DNA of 64,000 bases from NCBI GenBank assembly GCA_024508725.1, contig JANINS010000003.1:62001-126000 (forward strand), read 5' to 3'. The position numbers and the translations under genes are program-made. Origin of the DNA: Chitinophagaceae bacterium (GTDB lineage: Bacteria; Bacteroidota; Bacteroidia; Chitinophagales; Chitinophagaceae). The notes under the pieces are model-generated. The model did not search any database. It had not been told where the DNA came from and saw only the letters and a list, made by a program, of their open reading frames with translations. This document shows positions 1 to 8,011 of this stretch, one piece after another. Numbering within the stretch: position 1 is the first letter of the stretch; every line of letters begins with the position of its first letter.

Positions 1-2
1 TG

Positions 3-1445
3 GCCCTCGGTAATGTAAAAATGTATTCACGCCACGAGATGTTGGAAGTAGTAGTGATCGATGGCAAAGCAAGAGGTATCATTGCAAGAGATCTTGTTAG
101 CGGTAAATTGGAAAGACATTTTGGTCATGCAGTATTGCTTTGCAGTGGTGGTTACGGAAACGTATTCTATCTCTCTACAAACGCCATGGGCAGTAACGTA
201 ACTGCAGCATGGAAAGCCCATAAAAAAGGAGCTTACTTCGGTAATCCTTGTATGACTCAAATTCACCCTACGTGTATTCCGGTGAGTGGTGATCATCAGA
301 GTAAGTTGACTTTGATGTCTGAGTCATTAAGAAACGATGGTCGTATCTGGGTTCCTAAAAAGCAGAACGACACTCGCCGTCCCAACGAAATAGCAGAAGA
401 AGAAAGAGATTATTATTTAGAGAGAAGATATCCTGCTTTTGGTAACCTCGTTCCCCGTGACGTGGCTTCCAGAGCAGCAAAAGAAAGATGTGATGCAGGT
501 TATGGTGTAGGTTCTTCCAGACAAGCGGTTTACCTTGATTATGCAGATGCGATACAACGTTACGGCAAAATCGAATTGGGTAAACAAGGTTTGGATACTG
601 CAGATGCTGCAACAATCACAAGACTTGGTAAAGAAGTGGTGAAAGAGAAATACGGTAATCTTTTCGATATGTACGAAAAGATCACAGGCGAAAATCCTTA
701 TGAAGTACCGATGAGAATTTATCCTGCTGTTCACTACACAATGGGTGGACTTTGGGTAGATTATAACTTGATGACAACGGTCCCTGGCTTGTATGCATTG
801 GGCGAAGCCAATTTCTCTGATCATGGAGCGAACCGTTTGGGTGCTTCTGCTTTGATGCAAGGTTTGGCTGATGGATATTTCGTTATTCCATACACCATCG
901 GAGATTATTTAGCTGATGAAATTCGTACAGCCAACATTCCTACAGATCATCCGGCATTTGTTGCTGCTGAAAAAGAAGTAAGTGATCGTATCAACAAACT
1001 CATGGGCATTAACGGATCACAATCTGTTGAAAGCTTTCACAAACGTTTAGGTAAGATCATGTGGGATAAATGCGGCATGGCAAGAAATGCAAAAGGTTTA
1101 CAGGAAGCCATCCAGGAGATCAGGGCGTTAAGAGAAGAATTCTGGAAAGATGTTAGAATTCCAGGTGCTGTTGCCGAATACAATCCTGAACTGGATAAAG
1201 CAAACCGTGTTGCCGACTTTATGGAACTGGGTGAGTTAATGTGCATGGATGCATTGGATAGAAACGAAAGTTGTGGTGGCCACTTCAGGGAAGAATTCCA
1301 GACAGAAGAAGGTGAAGCTTTAAGAGATGATGCCAATTACATGTATGTTTCTGCATGGCAATATGCAGGCACCAATAACTGGCAGCTTCATAAAGAGCCT
1401 TTGAATTATGAGGTAGTGAAGCCGAGTCAACGTTCTTATAAATAA
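3..1445 (+). CDS. sdhA: Succinate dehydrogenase/fumarate reductase flavoprotein subunit, 5' end outside window
   Basis: Catalytic FAD subunit of complex II, oxidising succinate to fumarate in the TCA cycle at the inner membrane. The reading frame is open from base 3, so the gene starts upstream and the N-terminal FAD-binding region is missing; the Met codon at 21 is internal. Visible family marks are an IHPT substrate-site segment, the LVPRDVASR stretch, the HYTMGG histidine segment, and the [11 protein letters not shown] motif near the end of the FAD domain, followed by the usual helical C-terminal domain. It lies 25 bases before the iron-sulfur subunit, so the two are cotranscribed. The membrane cytochrome b subunit probably lies upstream, as in B-type Bacteroidota enzymes; that is inference. 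Confidence 0.96.
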   Translation, partial: ALGNVKMYSRHEMLEVVVIDGKARGIIARDLVSGKLERHFGHAVLLCSGGYGNVFYLSTNAMGSNVTAAWKAHKKGAYFGNPCMTQIHPTCIPVSGDHQSKLTLMSESLRNDGRIWVPKKQNDTRRPNEIAEEERDYYLERRYPAFGNLVPRDVASRAAKERCDAGYGVGSSRQAVYLDYADAIQRYGKIELGKQGLDTADAATITRLGKEVVKEKYGNLFDMYEKITGENPYEVPMRIYPAVHYTMGGLWVDYNLMTTVPGLYALGEANFSDHGANRLGASALMQGLADGYFVIPYTIGDYLADEIRTANIPTDHPAFVAAEKEVSDRINKLMGINGSQSVESFHKRLGKIMWDKCGMARNAKGLQEAIQEIRALREEFWKDVRIPGAVAEYNPELDKANRVADFMELGELMCMDALDRNESCGGHFREEFQTEEGEALRDDANYMYVSAWQYAGTNNWQLHKEPLNYEVVKPSQRSYK

Positions 1446-1470
1446 TTAGACAATATTCAAATTCCAGAGA

Positions 1471-2235
1471 ATGGAGCATTACAATATGAACCTCACTGTT
1501 GAGGTGTGGAGACAGAAAAATAAAGACGACAAAGGTGGATTCAAGTCTTACAAAGTGAAAGATATCTCTTCCGAGATGTCGTTCCTTGAGATGTTCGATG
1601 TATTGAACGAGCAGTTGGTACACAATGGTGAAGAACCAATTGCTTTCGACCACGACTGCCGTGAAGGCATTTGCGGTGCATGTTCAATGTACATCAACGG
1701 TAAGCCACATGGTCCGTGGGCTGCAACTACAACCTGCCAGCTTCACATGAGAGCTTTCAAAGATGGAGACACCATCGTTGTAGAGCCTTGGAGAGCCAAA
1801 GCTTTCCCAGTGATCAAAGACCTGGTTACAGATCGCTCTGCTTTCGACCGTATCATCGCTGCCGGAGGTTATGTTTCAGTCAACACCGGTAATGCAGTTG
1901 ATGGTAACTCGCTGCCTATTGAAAAAGAAAAAGCAGATTCAGCTTTTGCCGCAGCAGCTTGTATTGGTTGTGGTGCCTGTGTTGCTATTTGTAAAAACAG
2001 TTCTGCCAACCTCTTCATCGGTGCTAAGGTTTCTCATCTTGCATTATTGCCACAGGGTGAGCCAGAAAGAAGAACCCGTGTGATCAACATGATCGAGCAG
2101 GCTGATAAAGAAGGTTTCGGTGCATGTACCGTAACCGGGGCCTGTGAAGCAGTTTGTCCGAAAGAAATTTCAATCGCCAACATTGCAAGACTGAACAAGG
2201 AGTATATGAATGCTTCGTTCAGTTCAGATAAATAA
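1471..2235 (+). CDS. sdhB: Succinate dehydrogenase iron-sulfur subunit
   Basis: Electron-transfer subunit of complex II, 254 aa. A plant-type [2Fe-2S] centre is formed by C63, C68, C71 and C89 (CREGICGAC, then a later Cys). The ferredoxin-like C-terminal half has [11 protein letters not shown] (C164, C167, C170, C174) and then C219, C225 and C229 with the CP ending, giving the [4Fe-4S] and [3Fe-4S] clusters. The length is normal for the Bacteroidota type. An alternative start six codons in (Met6, base 1486) is possible. It is the last gene of the operon and a hairpin terminator follows at 2307-2336. Confidence 0.96.
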   Translation: MEHYNMNLTVEVWRQKNKDDKGGFKSYKVKDISSEMSFLEMFDVLNEQLVHNGEEPIAFDHDCREGICGACSMYINGKPHGPWAATTTCQLHMRAFKDGDTIVVEPWRAKAFPVIKDLVTDRSAFDRIIAAGGYVSVNTGNAVDGNSLPIEKEKADSAFAAAACIGCGACVAICKNSSANLFIGAKVSHLALLPQGEPERRTRVINMIEQADKEGFGACTVTGACEAVCPKEISIANIARLNKEYMNASFSSDK

Positions 2236-2252
2236 TATTACACCAGCTACAA

Positions 2253-2290
2253 TACAAGTGGCATCTTCGTTGTGTCACTCACTTGTACTG
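2253..2290 (+). repeat. Dispersed intergenic palindromic repeat, copy 1
   Basis: Bases 2266-2290 are identical to 7224-7248 over 25 nt, with core GTTGTGTCACTCACTTGTAC. Here the core's CACTTGTA end pairs with TACAAGTG at 2253-2260, an 8-bp inverted repeat. A related core in the opposite orientation lies at 7311-7322 and at about 36641-36659. All sites are between genes, which resembles REP-type elements. Function unknown. Confidence 0.6.
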
Positions 2291-2306
2291 CATAACTTAT
2301 ATCTGC

Positions 2307-2336
2307 AAAGCCGTCCTTTTTTTGGATGGCTTTTTT
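2307..2336 (+). terminator. Rho-independent terminator after sdhB
   Basis: Stem AAAGCCGTCC / GGATGGCTTT (one G-T pair) with a 7-T loop, then a run of Ts. It lies 71 bases after the sdhB stop and probably ends the sdh operon. Confidence 0.8.
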
Positions 2337-2368
2337 ATTGAACTTTATACAACAGCTTGAAATCTCGC

Positions 2369-2410
2369 CAGCCTCCGGCTGGTGAAGCTATTCTTCAGCA
2401 TCTTGCTGAA
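2369..2410 (+). repeat. Two consecutive small perfect hairpins upstream of the VOC gene
   Basis: CCAGCC-TCC-GGCTGG at 2369-2383 and TTCAGCA-TCT-TGCTGAA at 2394-2410, 28 bases before the next ATG. Neither is followed by a T-run, so they do not look like terminators. They could be mRNA leader structures or a small intergenic repeat. Confidence 0.5.
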
Positions 2411-2437
2411 AACATCACAATAAATTAAACTTTGCTT

Positions 2438-2932
2438 ATGCCAGACAACTATAAAATCCCATCGAACACCAGGATCGGTCACATCCACCTCAAAGTATCT
2501 GATCTTGATAAAGCCCTCTCCTTTTATAGAGATTTACTGGGTTTTGAAGTAACACAATATTATGGCAACTCTGCTGTGTTTGTTTCTGCCGGAGGGTATC
2601 ATCATCACATTGGTCTCAACACATGGCATAGCAAAAATGGTGGACCTGCTCCTGCAAACAGTTGTGGCTTATATCACACAGCGATCCTTTATCCTACACG
2701 AAAAGATCTTGCACTAATATTAAAAAGATTACTCGAAGCCAGATATCCACTCAGCGGAGCTTCTGATCATGGCGTTTCAGAAGCGATCTACCTGGACGAT
2801 CCGGATGGTAACGGTGTTGAATTGTATTGGGACAAACCCAAAGAGCAATGGACATTCGACGCTGAAGGTAATCTCAACATGATCACTCAAAGGCTCGACG
2901 TAGACAATCTGCTTAAGGAGATCAACAGGTAA
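2438..2932 (+). CDS. VOC family protein, catechol 2,3-dioxygenase-like (CatE/COG2514 type)
   Basis: Small metal-binding protein of the vicinal oxygen chelate superfamily, 164 aa, probably cytosolic. The N-terminal module begins IGHIHLKVSDLDKALSFYRD with the first His ligand. A HHHIGLNTWHS segment and a DPDGNGVELYWDKP segment near the end carry the remaining likely ligands and match the CatE-like extradiol dioxygenase/glyoxalase group. The substrate cannot be told from sequence. I chose the ATG at 2438 rather than the in-frame TTG at 2432. Nothing nearby suggests an aromatic degradation pathway, so a general detoxification role is as likely. Confidence 0.85.
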   Translation: MPDNYKIPSNTRIGHIHLKVSDLDKALSFYRDLLGFEVTQYYGNSAVFVSAGGYHHHIGLNTWHSKNGGPAPANSCGLYHTAILYPTRKDLALILKRLLEARYPLSGASDHGVSEAIYLDDPDGNGVELYWDKPKEQWTFDAEGNLNMITQRLDVDNLLKEINR

Positions 2933-2976
2933 ATTCAGGTAGCATTCGTATATTTCAAATCCAAAACTTCATCAGT

Positions 2977-5127
2977 ATGACCAAAAGACTGCTTGCGGCA
3001 TTAACAATCATTTCTATGGCATCATGTAAATCAGGTATTCAACGAGAGCCTTATCAATTTCCGGAAGGTGTAAAACCTCCGGTAGCTGAGATCAAACCTC
3101 ATGTAAGAGATATTCACGGAGATAAAGTGGTTGACAACTATTACTGGATGTACGACTACTTTGGCAAAGGACCCGATAGCACAAAAGTTGTTGATTATCT
3201 AAAAGCAGAGAACAGCTATGTAGATACTATGATGAGTGGCACCAAAGCTTTCCAGGAGAAACTGTTCGAGGAAATGAAAGCCCGTATCAAAGAAAAAGAT
3301 GAAAGTGTTCCTGTGTTCAAGAATGGCTATTACTATTACACAAGAACTGAAGATGGCAAACAGTATTATAAATATTGCCGAAAGAAAGGAAATCTCCAGG
3401 CAAAAGAAGAGATATTGTTGGATGTTGATGCAATGGCAGAAGGTCATCCTTATTATGCAGTAACCGGTTACGAGATCAGCGAAGACAATAAATTATTGGC
3501 TTATGCTGTTGATGAAGTTTCACGCCGTCAATACACGATCCGTGTAAAGAATCTTGAAACAGGCGAAACATTGAAGGATGCGATTCCCAACACTGAAGGT
3601 GATCCGGTTTTTGCCAATGATAATAAAACTATCTTCTATACTTCTAAAAATCCCGTTACACTTCTTTCTGAAAAGATCAAACGCCATACTTTGGGAAGCG
3701 ATGCATCTGCAGATGTTTTAGTGTATGAAGAAAAAGACAAAAGCAATTACATCGGCGTAGCAAAAAGCAAGAACAACAAACACATCTTCATCTATTCACA
3801 GGCTACCATGTCGTCTGAGTTGAGATTCATTGACGCATCAACACCTACGGCACAATTCAAGTCTTTTCAGCCAAGAATAAAAGATGTGTTGTATGATGTA
3901 ACACCACTTGCTGATAGATTCCTAATCCGTACTAACCTTGATGCGAAGAATTTCAGGTTGATGGAATGCCCGTTAGACAAAACTGATGTAGCCAACTGGA
4001 AAGAAGTAATCCCTCACAGAAATGATGTATTACTCCAGGGAGTAGAAGAATTTAAAGACTTCATCGTTTTAAGCGAAAGAAAAGATGGATTGGTTAAATT
4101 AAGAGTACGCAATCTTTCTAACGGTAATGAACATTATGTTGACTTTGGAGAACCTGCTTATGCTGCGAATTTTGGTGCAAATCCCGAGTATAACACAACC
4201 AATCTTCGTTATGGTTATACATCATTAACAACACCGCAAAGCACTTACGATTACAATCTTGTAACAAAAGAAAAACAGCTTAAGAAACAACAGGAAGTGA
4301 TCGGTGGATATGATCCGAAAGAATATGTAACTGAAAGAACATATGCAACAGCAAGAGATGGAGTAAAAATTCCGATCTCAATCGTATATAAAAAAGGTTT
4401 TGAGAAAGATGGTAAAGCTCCATTATTACTCTATGCTTATGGCTCATATGGCAGCAGCATGGATGCAAGTTTCAACAGCGCAAGATTGAGTTTGCTCAAC
4501 AGGGGATTTGCATATGCCATTGCACACATTCGTGGTGGACAGGAAATGGGACGTCAATGGTATGAAGATGGCAAGATGATGAAAAAGAAAAACACATTTA
4601 CTGATTTCATTGATGCAGCTCAATTCCTCGTAAAAGAGAACTACACCAGCAAAGCTCATTTGTATGCACAAGGTGGTAGTGCCGGTGGACTTTTAATGGG
4701 TGCCGTAGTAAATATGGCTCCGGAATTATGGCATGGAGTAATTGCACAGGTTCCTTTTGTTGATGTAGTGAATACGATGTTAGATGAAAGTATCCCTCTT
4801 ACAACTAATGAATTTGACGAATGGGGAAATCCAAAGAATAAGGATGCTTATATGTACATGAAGAGTTATTCTCCTTATGAAAATATTGAGAAGAAGGCTT
4901 ATCCAAATATGCTGGTAACAACAGGTTTGCACGACAGCCAGGTGCAGTATTTTGAACCGGCTAAATGGGTAGCAAAACTCAGGGCAACTAAAACGGATAA
5001 TAACCTGCTACTACTTAAAACAAACATGGAGTTTGGACATGGAGGTGCATCCGGCAGATTTGATTATTTAAAAGATGTTGCATTGAATTACGCTTTTCTC
5101 TTAGCATTGGAAGGAATAACAGAATAA
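2977..5127 (+). CDS. Oligopeptidase B-like serine peptidase (S9A), predicted lipoprotein
   Basis: Peptidase of the prolyl oligopeptidase family, 716 aa, that cuts short peptides; the oligopeptidase B branch cleaves after basic residues. The signal peptide ends in a lipobox (ISMASC, Cys17), so it is probably anchored in an envelope membrane facing the periplasm. The N-terminal half is the beta-propeller. The C-terminal alpha/beta-hydrolase domain has the nucleophile in GGSAGGLLMG (Ser568), with Asp653 (LHDSQV) and His688 (FGHGG) completing the triad. The VPFVDVVNTMLDESIPLT segment and EWGNP are typical of oligopeptidase B. It stands alone between the VOC gene and a strong terminator. Confidence 0.93.
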   Translation: MTKRLLAALTIISMASCKSGIQREPYQFPEGVKPPVAEIKPHVRDIHGDKVVDNYYWMYDYFGKGPDSTKVVDYLKAENSYVDTMMSGTKAFQEKLFEEMKARIKEKDESVPVFKNGYYYYTRTEDGKQYYKYCRKKGNLQAKEEILLDVDAMAEGHPYYAVTGYEISEDNKLLAYAVDEVSRRQYTIRVKNLETGETLKDAIPNTEGDPVFANDNKTIFYTSKNPVTLLSEKIKRHTLGSDASADVLVYEEKDKSNYIGVAKSKNNKHIFIYSQATMSSELRFIDASTPTAQFKSFQPRIKDVLYDVTPLADRFLIRTNLDAKNFRLMECPLDKTDVANWKEVIPHRNDVLLQGVEEFKDFIVLSERKDGLVKLRVRNLSNGNEHYVDFGEPAYAANFGANPEYNTTNLRYGYTSLTTPQSTYDYNLVTKEKQLKKQQEVIGGYDPKEYVTERTYATARDGVKIPISIVYKKGFEKDGKAPLLLYAYGSYGSSMDASFNSARLSLLNRGFAYAIAHIRGGQEMGRQWYEDGKMMKKKNTFTDFIDAAQFLVKENYTSKAHLYAQGGSAGGLLMGAVVNMAPELWHGVIAQVPFVDVVNTMLDESIPLTTNEFDEWGNPKNKDAYMYMKSYSPYENIEKKAYPNMLVTTGLHDSQVQYFEPAKWVAKLRATKTDNNLLLLKTNMEFGHGGASGRFDYLKDVALNYAFLLALEGITE

Positions 5128-5135
5128 AGAATCAC

Positions 5136-5164
5136 AAGCCCCTGAATTATCAGGGGCTTTTTTA
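5136..5164 (+). terminator. Rho-independent terminator after the S9 peptidase gene
   Basis: Perfect 10-bp stem AAGCCCCTGA / TCAGGGGCTT with loop ATTA, followed by a T-run, 8 bases after the stop codon. Confidence 0.92.
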
Positions 5165-5188
5165 TTTCTGCACTTATCTTAGCACCTG

Positions 5189-5908
5189 ATGAGCAACACT
5201 TTTTTCCAGTTCAAACAATTTACTGTTCAGCAGGATAAAGCTGCAATGAAGGTTTGCACCGATGCATGTTTATTTGGAGCCTTTGTTGCCGATCGATTTC
5301 AGCGAACCAATGCAAAATTCAGAATGCTCGACATTGGTTCTGGAACTGGTTTGCTTTCACTGATGTTTGCTCAAAAAAATACCTCCGCAGAAATAGATTC
5401 AGTTGAGATAGATAGATCTGCAGCCGAACAATCCAAAGAAAACTTCAGAAACTCACCATGGAAAGACAGGTTACACATTCATCATCAACCAATACAGGAA
5501 TTTGGTATCAACACTTATGATCTCATCATTTCAAATCCGCCATTTTATGAGAATGATCTGAAAAGTGAAAACCAAAAACGAAACCTGGCGTTACACAGTT
5601 CAGCGTTGGGTTTGGATGATCTCTTAGATGTAATTCAAAAGCACCTTTCTACTCACGGAAAATTTGCTGTGCTGCTACCTTATCATCGTTCAGCAAACTT
5701 TGTTAATCATGCCTTATTAAAAGACTTTTTCCTGGAAGAAGAAGTATCAGTAAAACAAACTTCCAAACACCCCTATTTCAGAAGTATGTTATTGTTTGGA
5801 AGAAATAAGGTGCAGGCAAAACACTCCGACATCTGCATCAAAGAAAAAAATGATGATTACTCAGATGAGTTTAAAGAGTTACTGAAGGATTATTATCTGA
5901 AGTTATAG
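5189..5908 (+). CDS. trmN6: tRNA1(Val) adenine-37 N6-methyltransferase family
   Basis: SAM-dependent methyltransferase of 239 aa that in the characterised family member (YfiC/TrmN6) makes m6A37 in tRNA-Val. Near the N-terminus it has the family signature [24 protein letters not shown]. The SAM motif [13 protein letters not shown] is at about residues 47-59, and the catalytic NPPF motif (ISNPPFY) typical of N6-adenine methylation is at about 115-121. The start is well placed just after the upstream terminator. Homologues in Bacteroidota are usually annotated this way; tRNA specificity is assigned by family only. Confidence 0.9.
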   Translation: [239 protein letters not shown]

Positions 5909-5961
5909 CCCACCAAGAAATTGCTGAACACACGGAGATATTTCTGCGTTTTCTGCGACAA

Positions 5962-7158
5962 TTAATAGGCATAATCAGCCAAATATTCGAAATGTTCAGT
6001 CAGCTTACCATCTCTTAAAATCGTAGCTCTATCCAAAGTTTTACTGCCTCCTTTCATCACATCTTCCAGAACATACTTGATCAACTGCTCACCAAAATAA
6101 CGGCTTGCATCTTTAGGCAGTTCATTCGGCAAATTACCTACCGCCATTACATCAACACTGTTTTCAATATAAGGAGCAGTTTTTTCACCGGTCATTTTAT
6201 CAACCCCATAAACCGGGTCATCGATTGTTCCATCACCAAGATTGCAAGGCACGCTACCATGTGCATCGTCCGTAACATCAGCAATTGTTTTTATCCTGAA
6301 CTCTGGATTTTTCAACGTTGCCATGCTGAATAAACGTGGCATATTCACATCCCAGAAAATGCCGTTCATTAATATGTCAGCCTGGTAACAATACGGCTCA
6401 AAAATGCAAACATATTCCTCCGGTTTTTCCCTGAACTCTTCTCTAAAATAATCGCCTCGCTCTTTATGCATATACAAATCAGAACCTTTCAGGTGAACAT
6501 ACACAGGATAAGTATATTCCTGCATCAGGAATTCTTTTGGCTCCACTTCCCTTACATCCATCAGGTTCATGATCTCTAAAATTCCATGAGCCACTCTGCC
6601 ATTTCCTGTTACAGCGATCTTTACATTCGGCAGCTTTAAACCAAAATAAGTATGTATCAGGTTGCGATAATCGTTACTCTCTCCTACTCTCCCAAGTTTA
6701 AATGATCTTGTTCTGTTTCCATAAGCCATCATTCCGTTGTGAGCACCAACAATGCCTGCAAAAAAACCAAAACCAATGATCCGCTGACCATCCTCATGCA
6801 CCAGCGATTCATAGTCGATCAAAGTGATCTTTTTCTCCACCATTGCATGCATGAGCTTTTGATTGTAAGGCTGCTTTTTTCGTGTGTGGGAGAAGAACAT
6901 GTATTGCTTACCATCGAGCAACATGCTCACCGGAACTTCTTTAATGCCGAGTAACAAATTGCATTCACTTAAGTCTTCTCTTAAGTCAACACCGGCACGT
7001 TCGTATTCAGCATCTGAAAAACAACGTGTTGCTGAAGGCTGTACAATGATTTTTACACCATTCACGTGCTCCTGCAACCATTTGCATTGTGGCGGCGTTA
7101 ACGCTACACGATTATCTGCAGGAACTTTTCCTTCTCTGATAAGTCCAATGACAAGCAT
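5962..7158 (-). CDS. Lysine-2-oxoglutarate reductase-like dehydrogenase (AlaDH/PNT fold)
   Basis: NAD(P)-dependent oxidoreductase of 398 aa. It closely follows the lysine-ketoglutarate reductase half of eukaryotic AASS, which condenses lysine with 2-oxoglutarate to saccharopine. Shared blocks are GIKEVP and YMFFSHTRKKQ (the catalytic Lys and His regions), LIDYE..., FGFFAGIVGA, the nucleotide-binding AVTGNGRVAHG, MNGIFWDVNMPRLF, and the final VGNLPNELP.DASRYFG block. It may thus serve lysine breakdown, or it may be a relative acting on another amino acid. It stands alone: no saccharopine dehydrogenase (glutamate-forming) gene is adjacent. Annotation pipelines often call this group alanine dehydrogenase. 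Confidence 0.8.
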   Translation of the reverse strand: MLVIGLIREGKVPADNRVALTPPQCKWLQEHVNGVKIIVQPSATRCFSDAEYERAGVDLREDLSECNLLLGIKEVPVSMLLDGKQYMFFSHTRKKQPYNQKLMHAMVEKKITLIDYESLVHEDGQRIIGFGFFAGIVGAHNGMMAYGNRTRSFKLGRVGESNDYRNLIHTYFGLKLPNVKIAVTGNGRVAHGILEIMNLMDVREVEPKEFLMQEYTYPVYVHLKGSDLYMHKERGDYFREEFREKPEEYVCIFEPYCYQADILMNGIFWDVNMPRLFSMATLKNPEFRIKTIADVTDDAHGSVPCNLGDGTIDDPVYGVDKMTGEKTAPYIENSVDVMAVGNLPNELPKDASRYFGEQLIKYVLEDVMKGGSKTLDRATILRDGKLTEHFEYLADYAY

Positions 7159-7223
7159 CTGTTTAAATTTGCCGGAGCAAGATAATTGTTATTATTTAAC
7201 CAGCTGATGTACAGGAATCAGCT

Positions 7224-7322
7224 TTCGTTGTGTCACTCACTTGTACTGAAGAATCGTTTCTCGTCATTCGTTACTCGTTGGTGAATAAAGTTCTGAACGA
7301 TGAAGTGATTGCGACGCAACAG
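7224..7322 (+). repeat. Dispersed palindromic repeat, copy 2, with two facing arms
   Basis: The left arm at 7227-7246 (GTTGTGTCACTCACTTGTAC) and the right arm at about 7302-7320 (inverse strand reads GTTGCGTCGCAATCACTTCA) form an imperfect inverted repeat about 94 bases long between two divergent genes. The shared core is GTTGYGTCRC followed by CACTT. Copies occur at 2253-2290 (left type) and about 36641-36659 (right type). Confidence 0.55.
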
Positions 7323-7362
7323 AAGATCAATTGAAAAACTGAAGCTGGTATAAAAAAATTAT

Positions 7363-7851
7363 ATGAATTATTTCGAATTATACAATATTCCTGTTTCGCT
7401 TCAACCCGATCAGCAGGTGGTGAAACAAAGGTTTTATGAATTAAGCAGGAAATACCATCCTGATTTTTACAGTAATGCCTCAGAAGATGAACAGGCAGAT
7501 GTGCTGGAAAAGTCTTCGGCTGTAAATAAAGCATTTAAAGTCTTCAGCAATCCTGATGAAACCGTTAAATATGTGCTGCAACAGAAGGGTTTATTGGAAG
7601 AAGAAGAGAAATACCAGCTTCCGCCACAGTTTTTGATGGAAATGATGGAGTTGAACGAAGCTGCCCTGGAGCAGGAAAAAGCCAGTGTACAGCAACAAGT
7701 ATCAAACATTCAGAACGAGATATATGAACCTGTTAAAGCAATTATGGAGAATTATCAGGAAGGTGTTACTTTCAAAGAAGAGTTGCTGCAAGTGAAGGAA
7801 TATTACTTTAAGAAAAAATATCTGAACCGTATTTTGGAAGGATTGGCGTGA
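7363..7851 (+). CDS. hscB: Fe-S cluster co-chaperone HscB
   Basis: J-domain co-chaperone of 162 aa that delivers the IscU scaffold to the HscA Hsp70 chaperone during iron-sulfur cluster transfer. The N-terminal J domain has the HPD motif at residues 32-34 (KYHPDFY). The C-terminal three-helix domain starts about residue 85, with the MELNEAALE stretch typical of HscB. Length is normal. No hscA or isc gene is next to it, so it works with partners encoded elsewhere. The ATG is preceded by an A-rich leader with no clear Shine-Dalgarno, as is common in this phylum. A tRNA-Leu gene follows 28 bases downstream. Confidence 0.93.
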   Translation: MNYFELYNIPVSLQPDQQVVKQRFYELSRKYHPDFYSNASEDEQADVLEKSSAVNKAFKVFSNPDETVKYVLQQKGLLEEEEKYQLPPQFLMEMMELNEAALEQEKASVQQQVSNIQNEIYEPVKAIMENYQEGVTFKEELLQVKEYYFKKKYLNRILEGLA

Positions 7852-7865
7852 TGCCTTTATATTTG
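7833..7865 (+). promoter_or_regulatory. Predicted Bacteroidota-type promoter for tRNA-Leu
   Basis: TTTG at 7833-7836, 21 bases, then TATATTTG at 7858-7865, which fits TTTG-N-TAnnTTTG. Its -33 part lies inside the end of hscB, and the tRNA begins 15 bases after the -7 element. It suggests the tRNA does not depend on hscB transcription. Confidence 0.6.
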
Positions 7866-7879
7866 CCGTCCAATTCAAA

Positions 7880-7962
7880 GCCCGGGTGGCGGAATTGGTA
7901 GACGCAGCAGACTCAAAATCTGCCGCCCACAAGGTGTGCTGGTTCGATTCCAGTCCCGGGCA
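7880..7962 (+). tRNA. tRNA-Leu, anticodon CAA
   Basis: Acceptor stem GCCCGGG (7880-7886) pairs with CCCGGGC (7955-7961), discriminator A. The D arm contains GGAATTGGTAGAC, typical of tRNA-Leu. The anticodon stem-loop GCAGA-CTCAAAA-TCTGC puts CAA at 7914-7916. A variable arm is present, and the T loop has GGTTCGATTCC. The 3' CCA is not encoded and must be added after transcription. Confidence 0.97.
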
Positions 7963-7963
7963 C

Positions 7964-7993
7964 AAAAAAGCTTCTCAATTGAGAAGCTTTTTT
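7964..7993. terminator. Bidirectional terminator between tRNA-Leu and pyruvate carboxylase
   Basis: Perfect 30-base palindrome with core GCTTCTCAATTGAGAAGC, flanked by A6 and T6, between the convergent tRNA-Leu and pyruvate carboxylase genes. It can terminate from both sides. Confidence 0.92.
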
Positions 7994-8011
7994 CATTTTA
8001 TCTCTTTTGCC

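Noticed and set aside
5175-5182. TATCTTAG as a promoter -7 element before trmN6
   Set aside because: One base off consensus, no -33 partner, and only six bases before the ATG.
7159-7223. Riboswitch or small RNA in the divergent gap before hscB
   Set aside because: Apart from the palindromic repeat the region shows no conserved structure I recognise.
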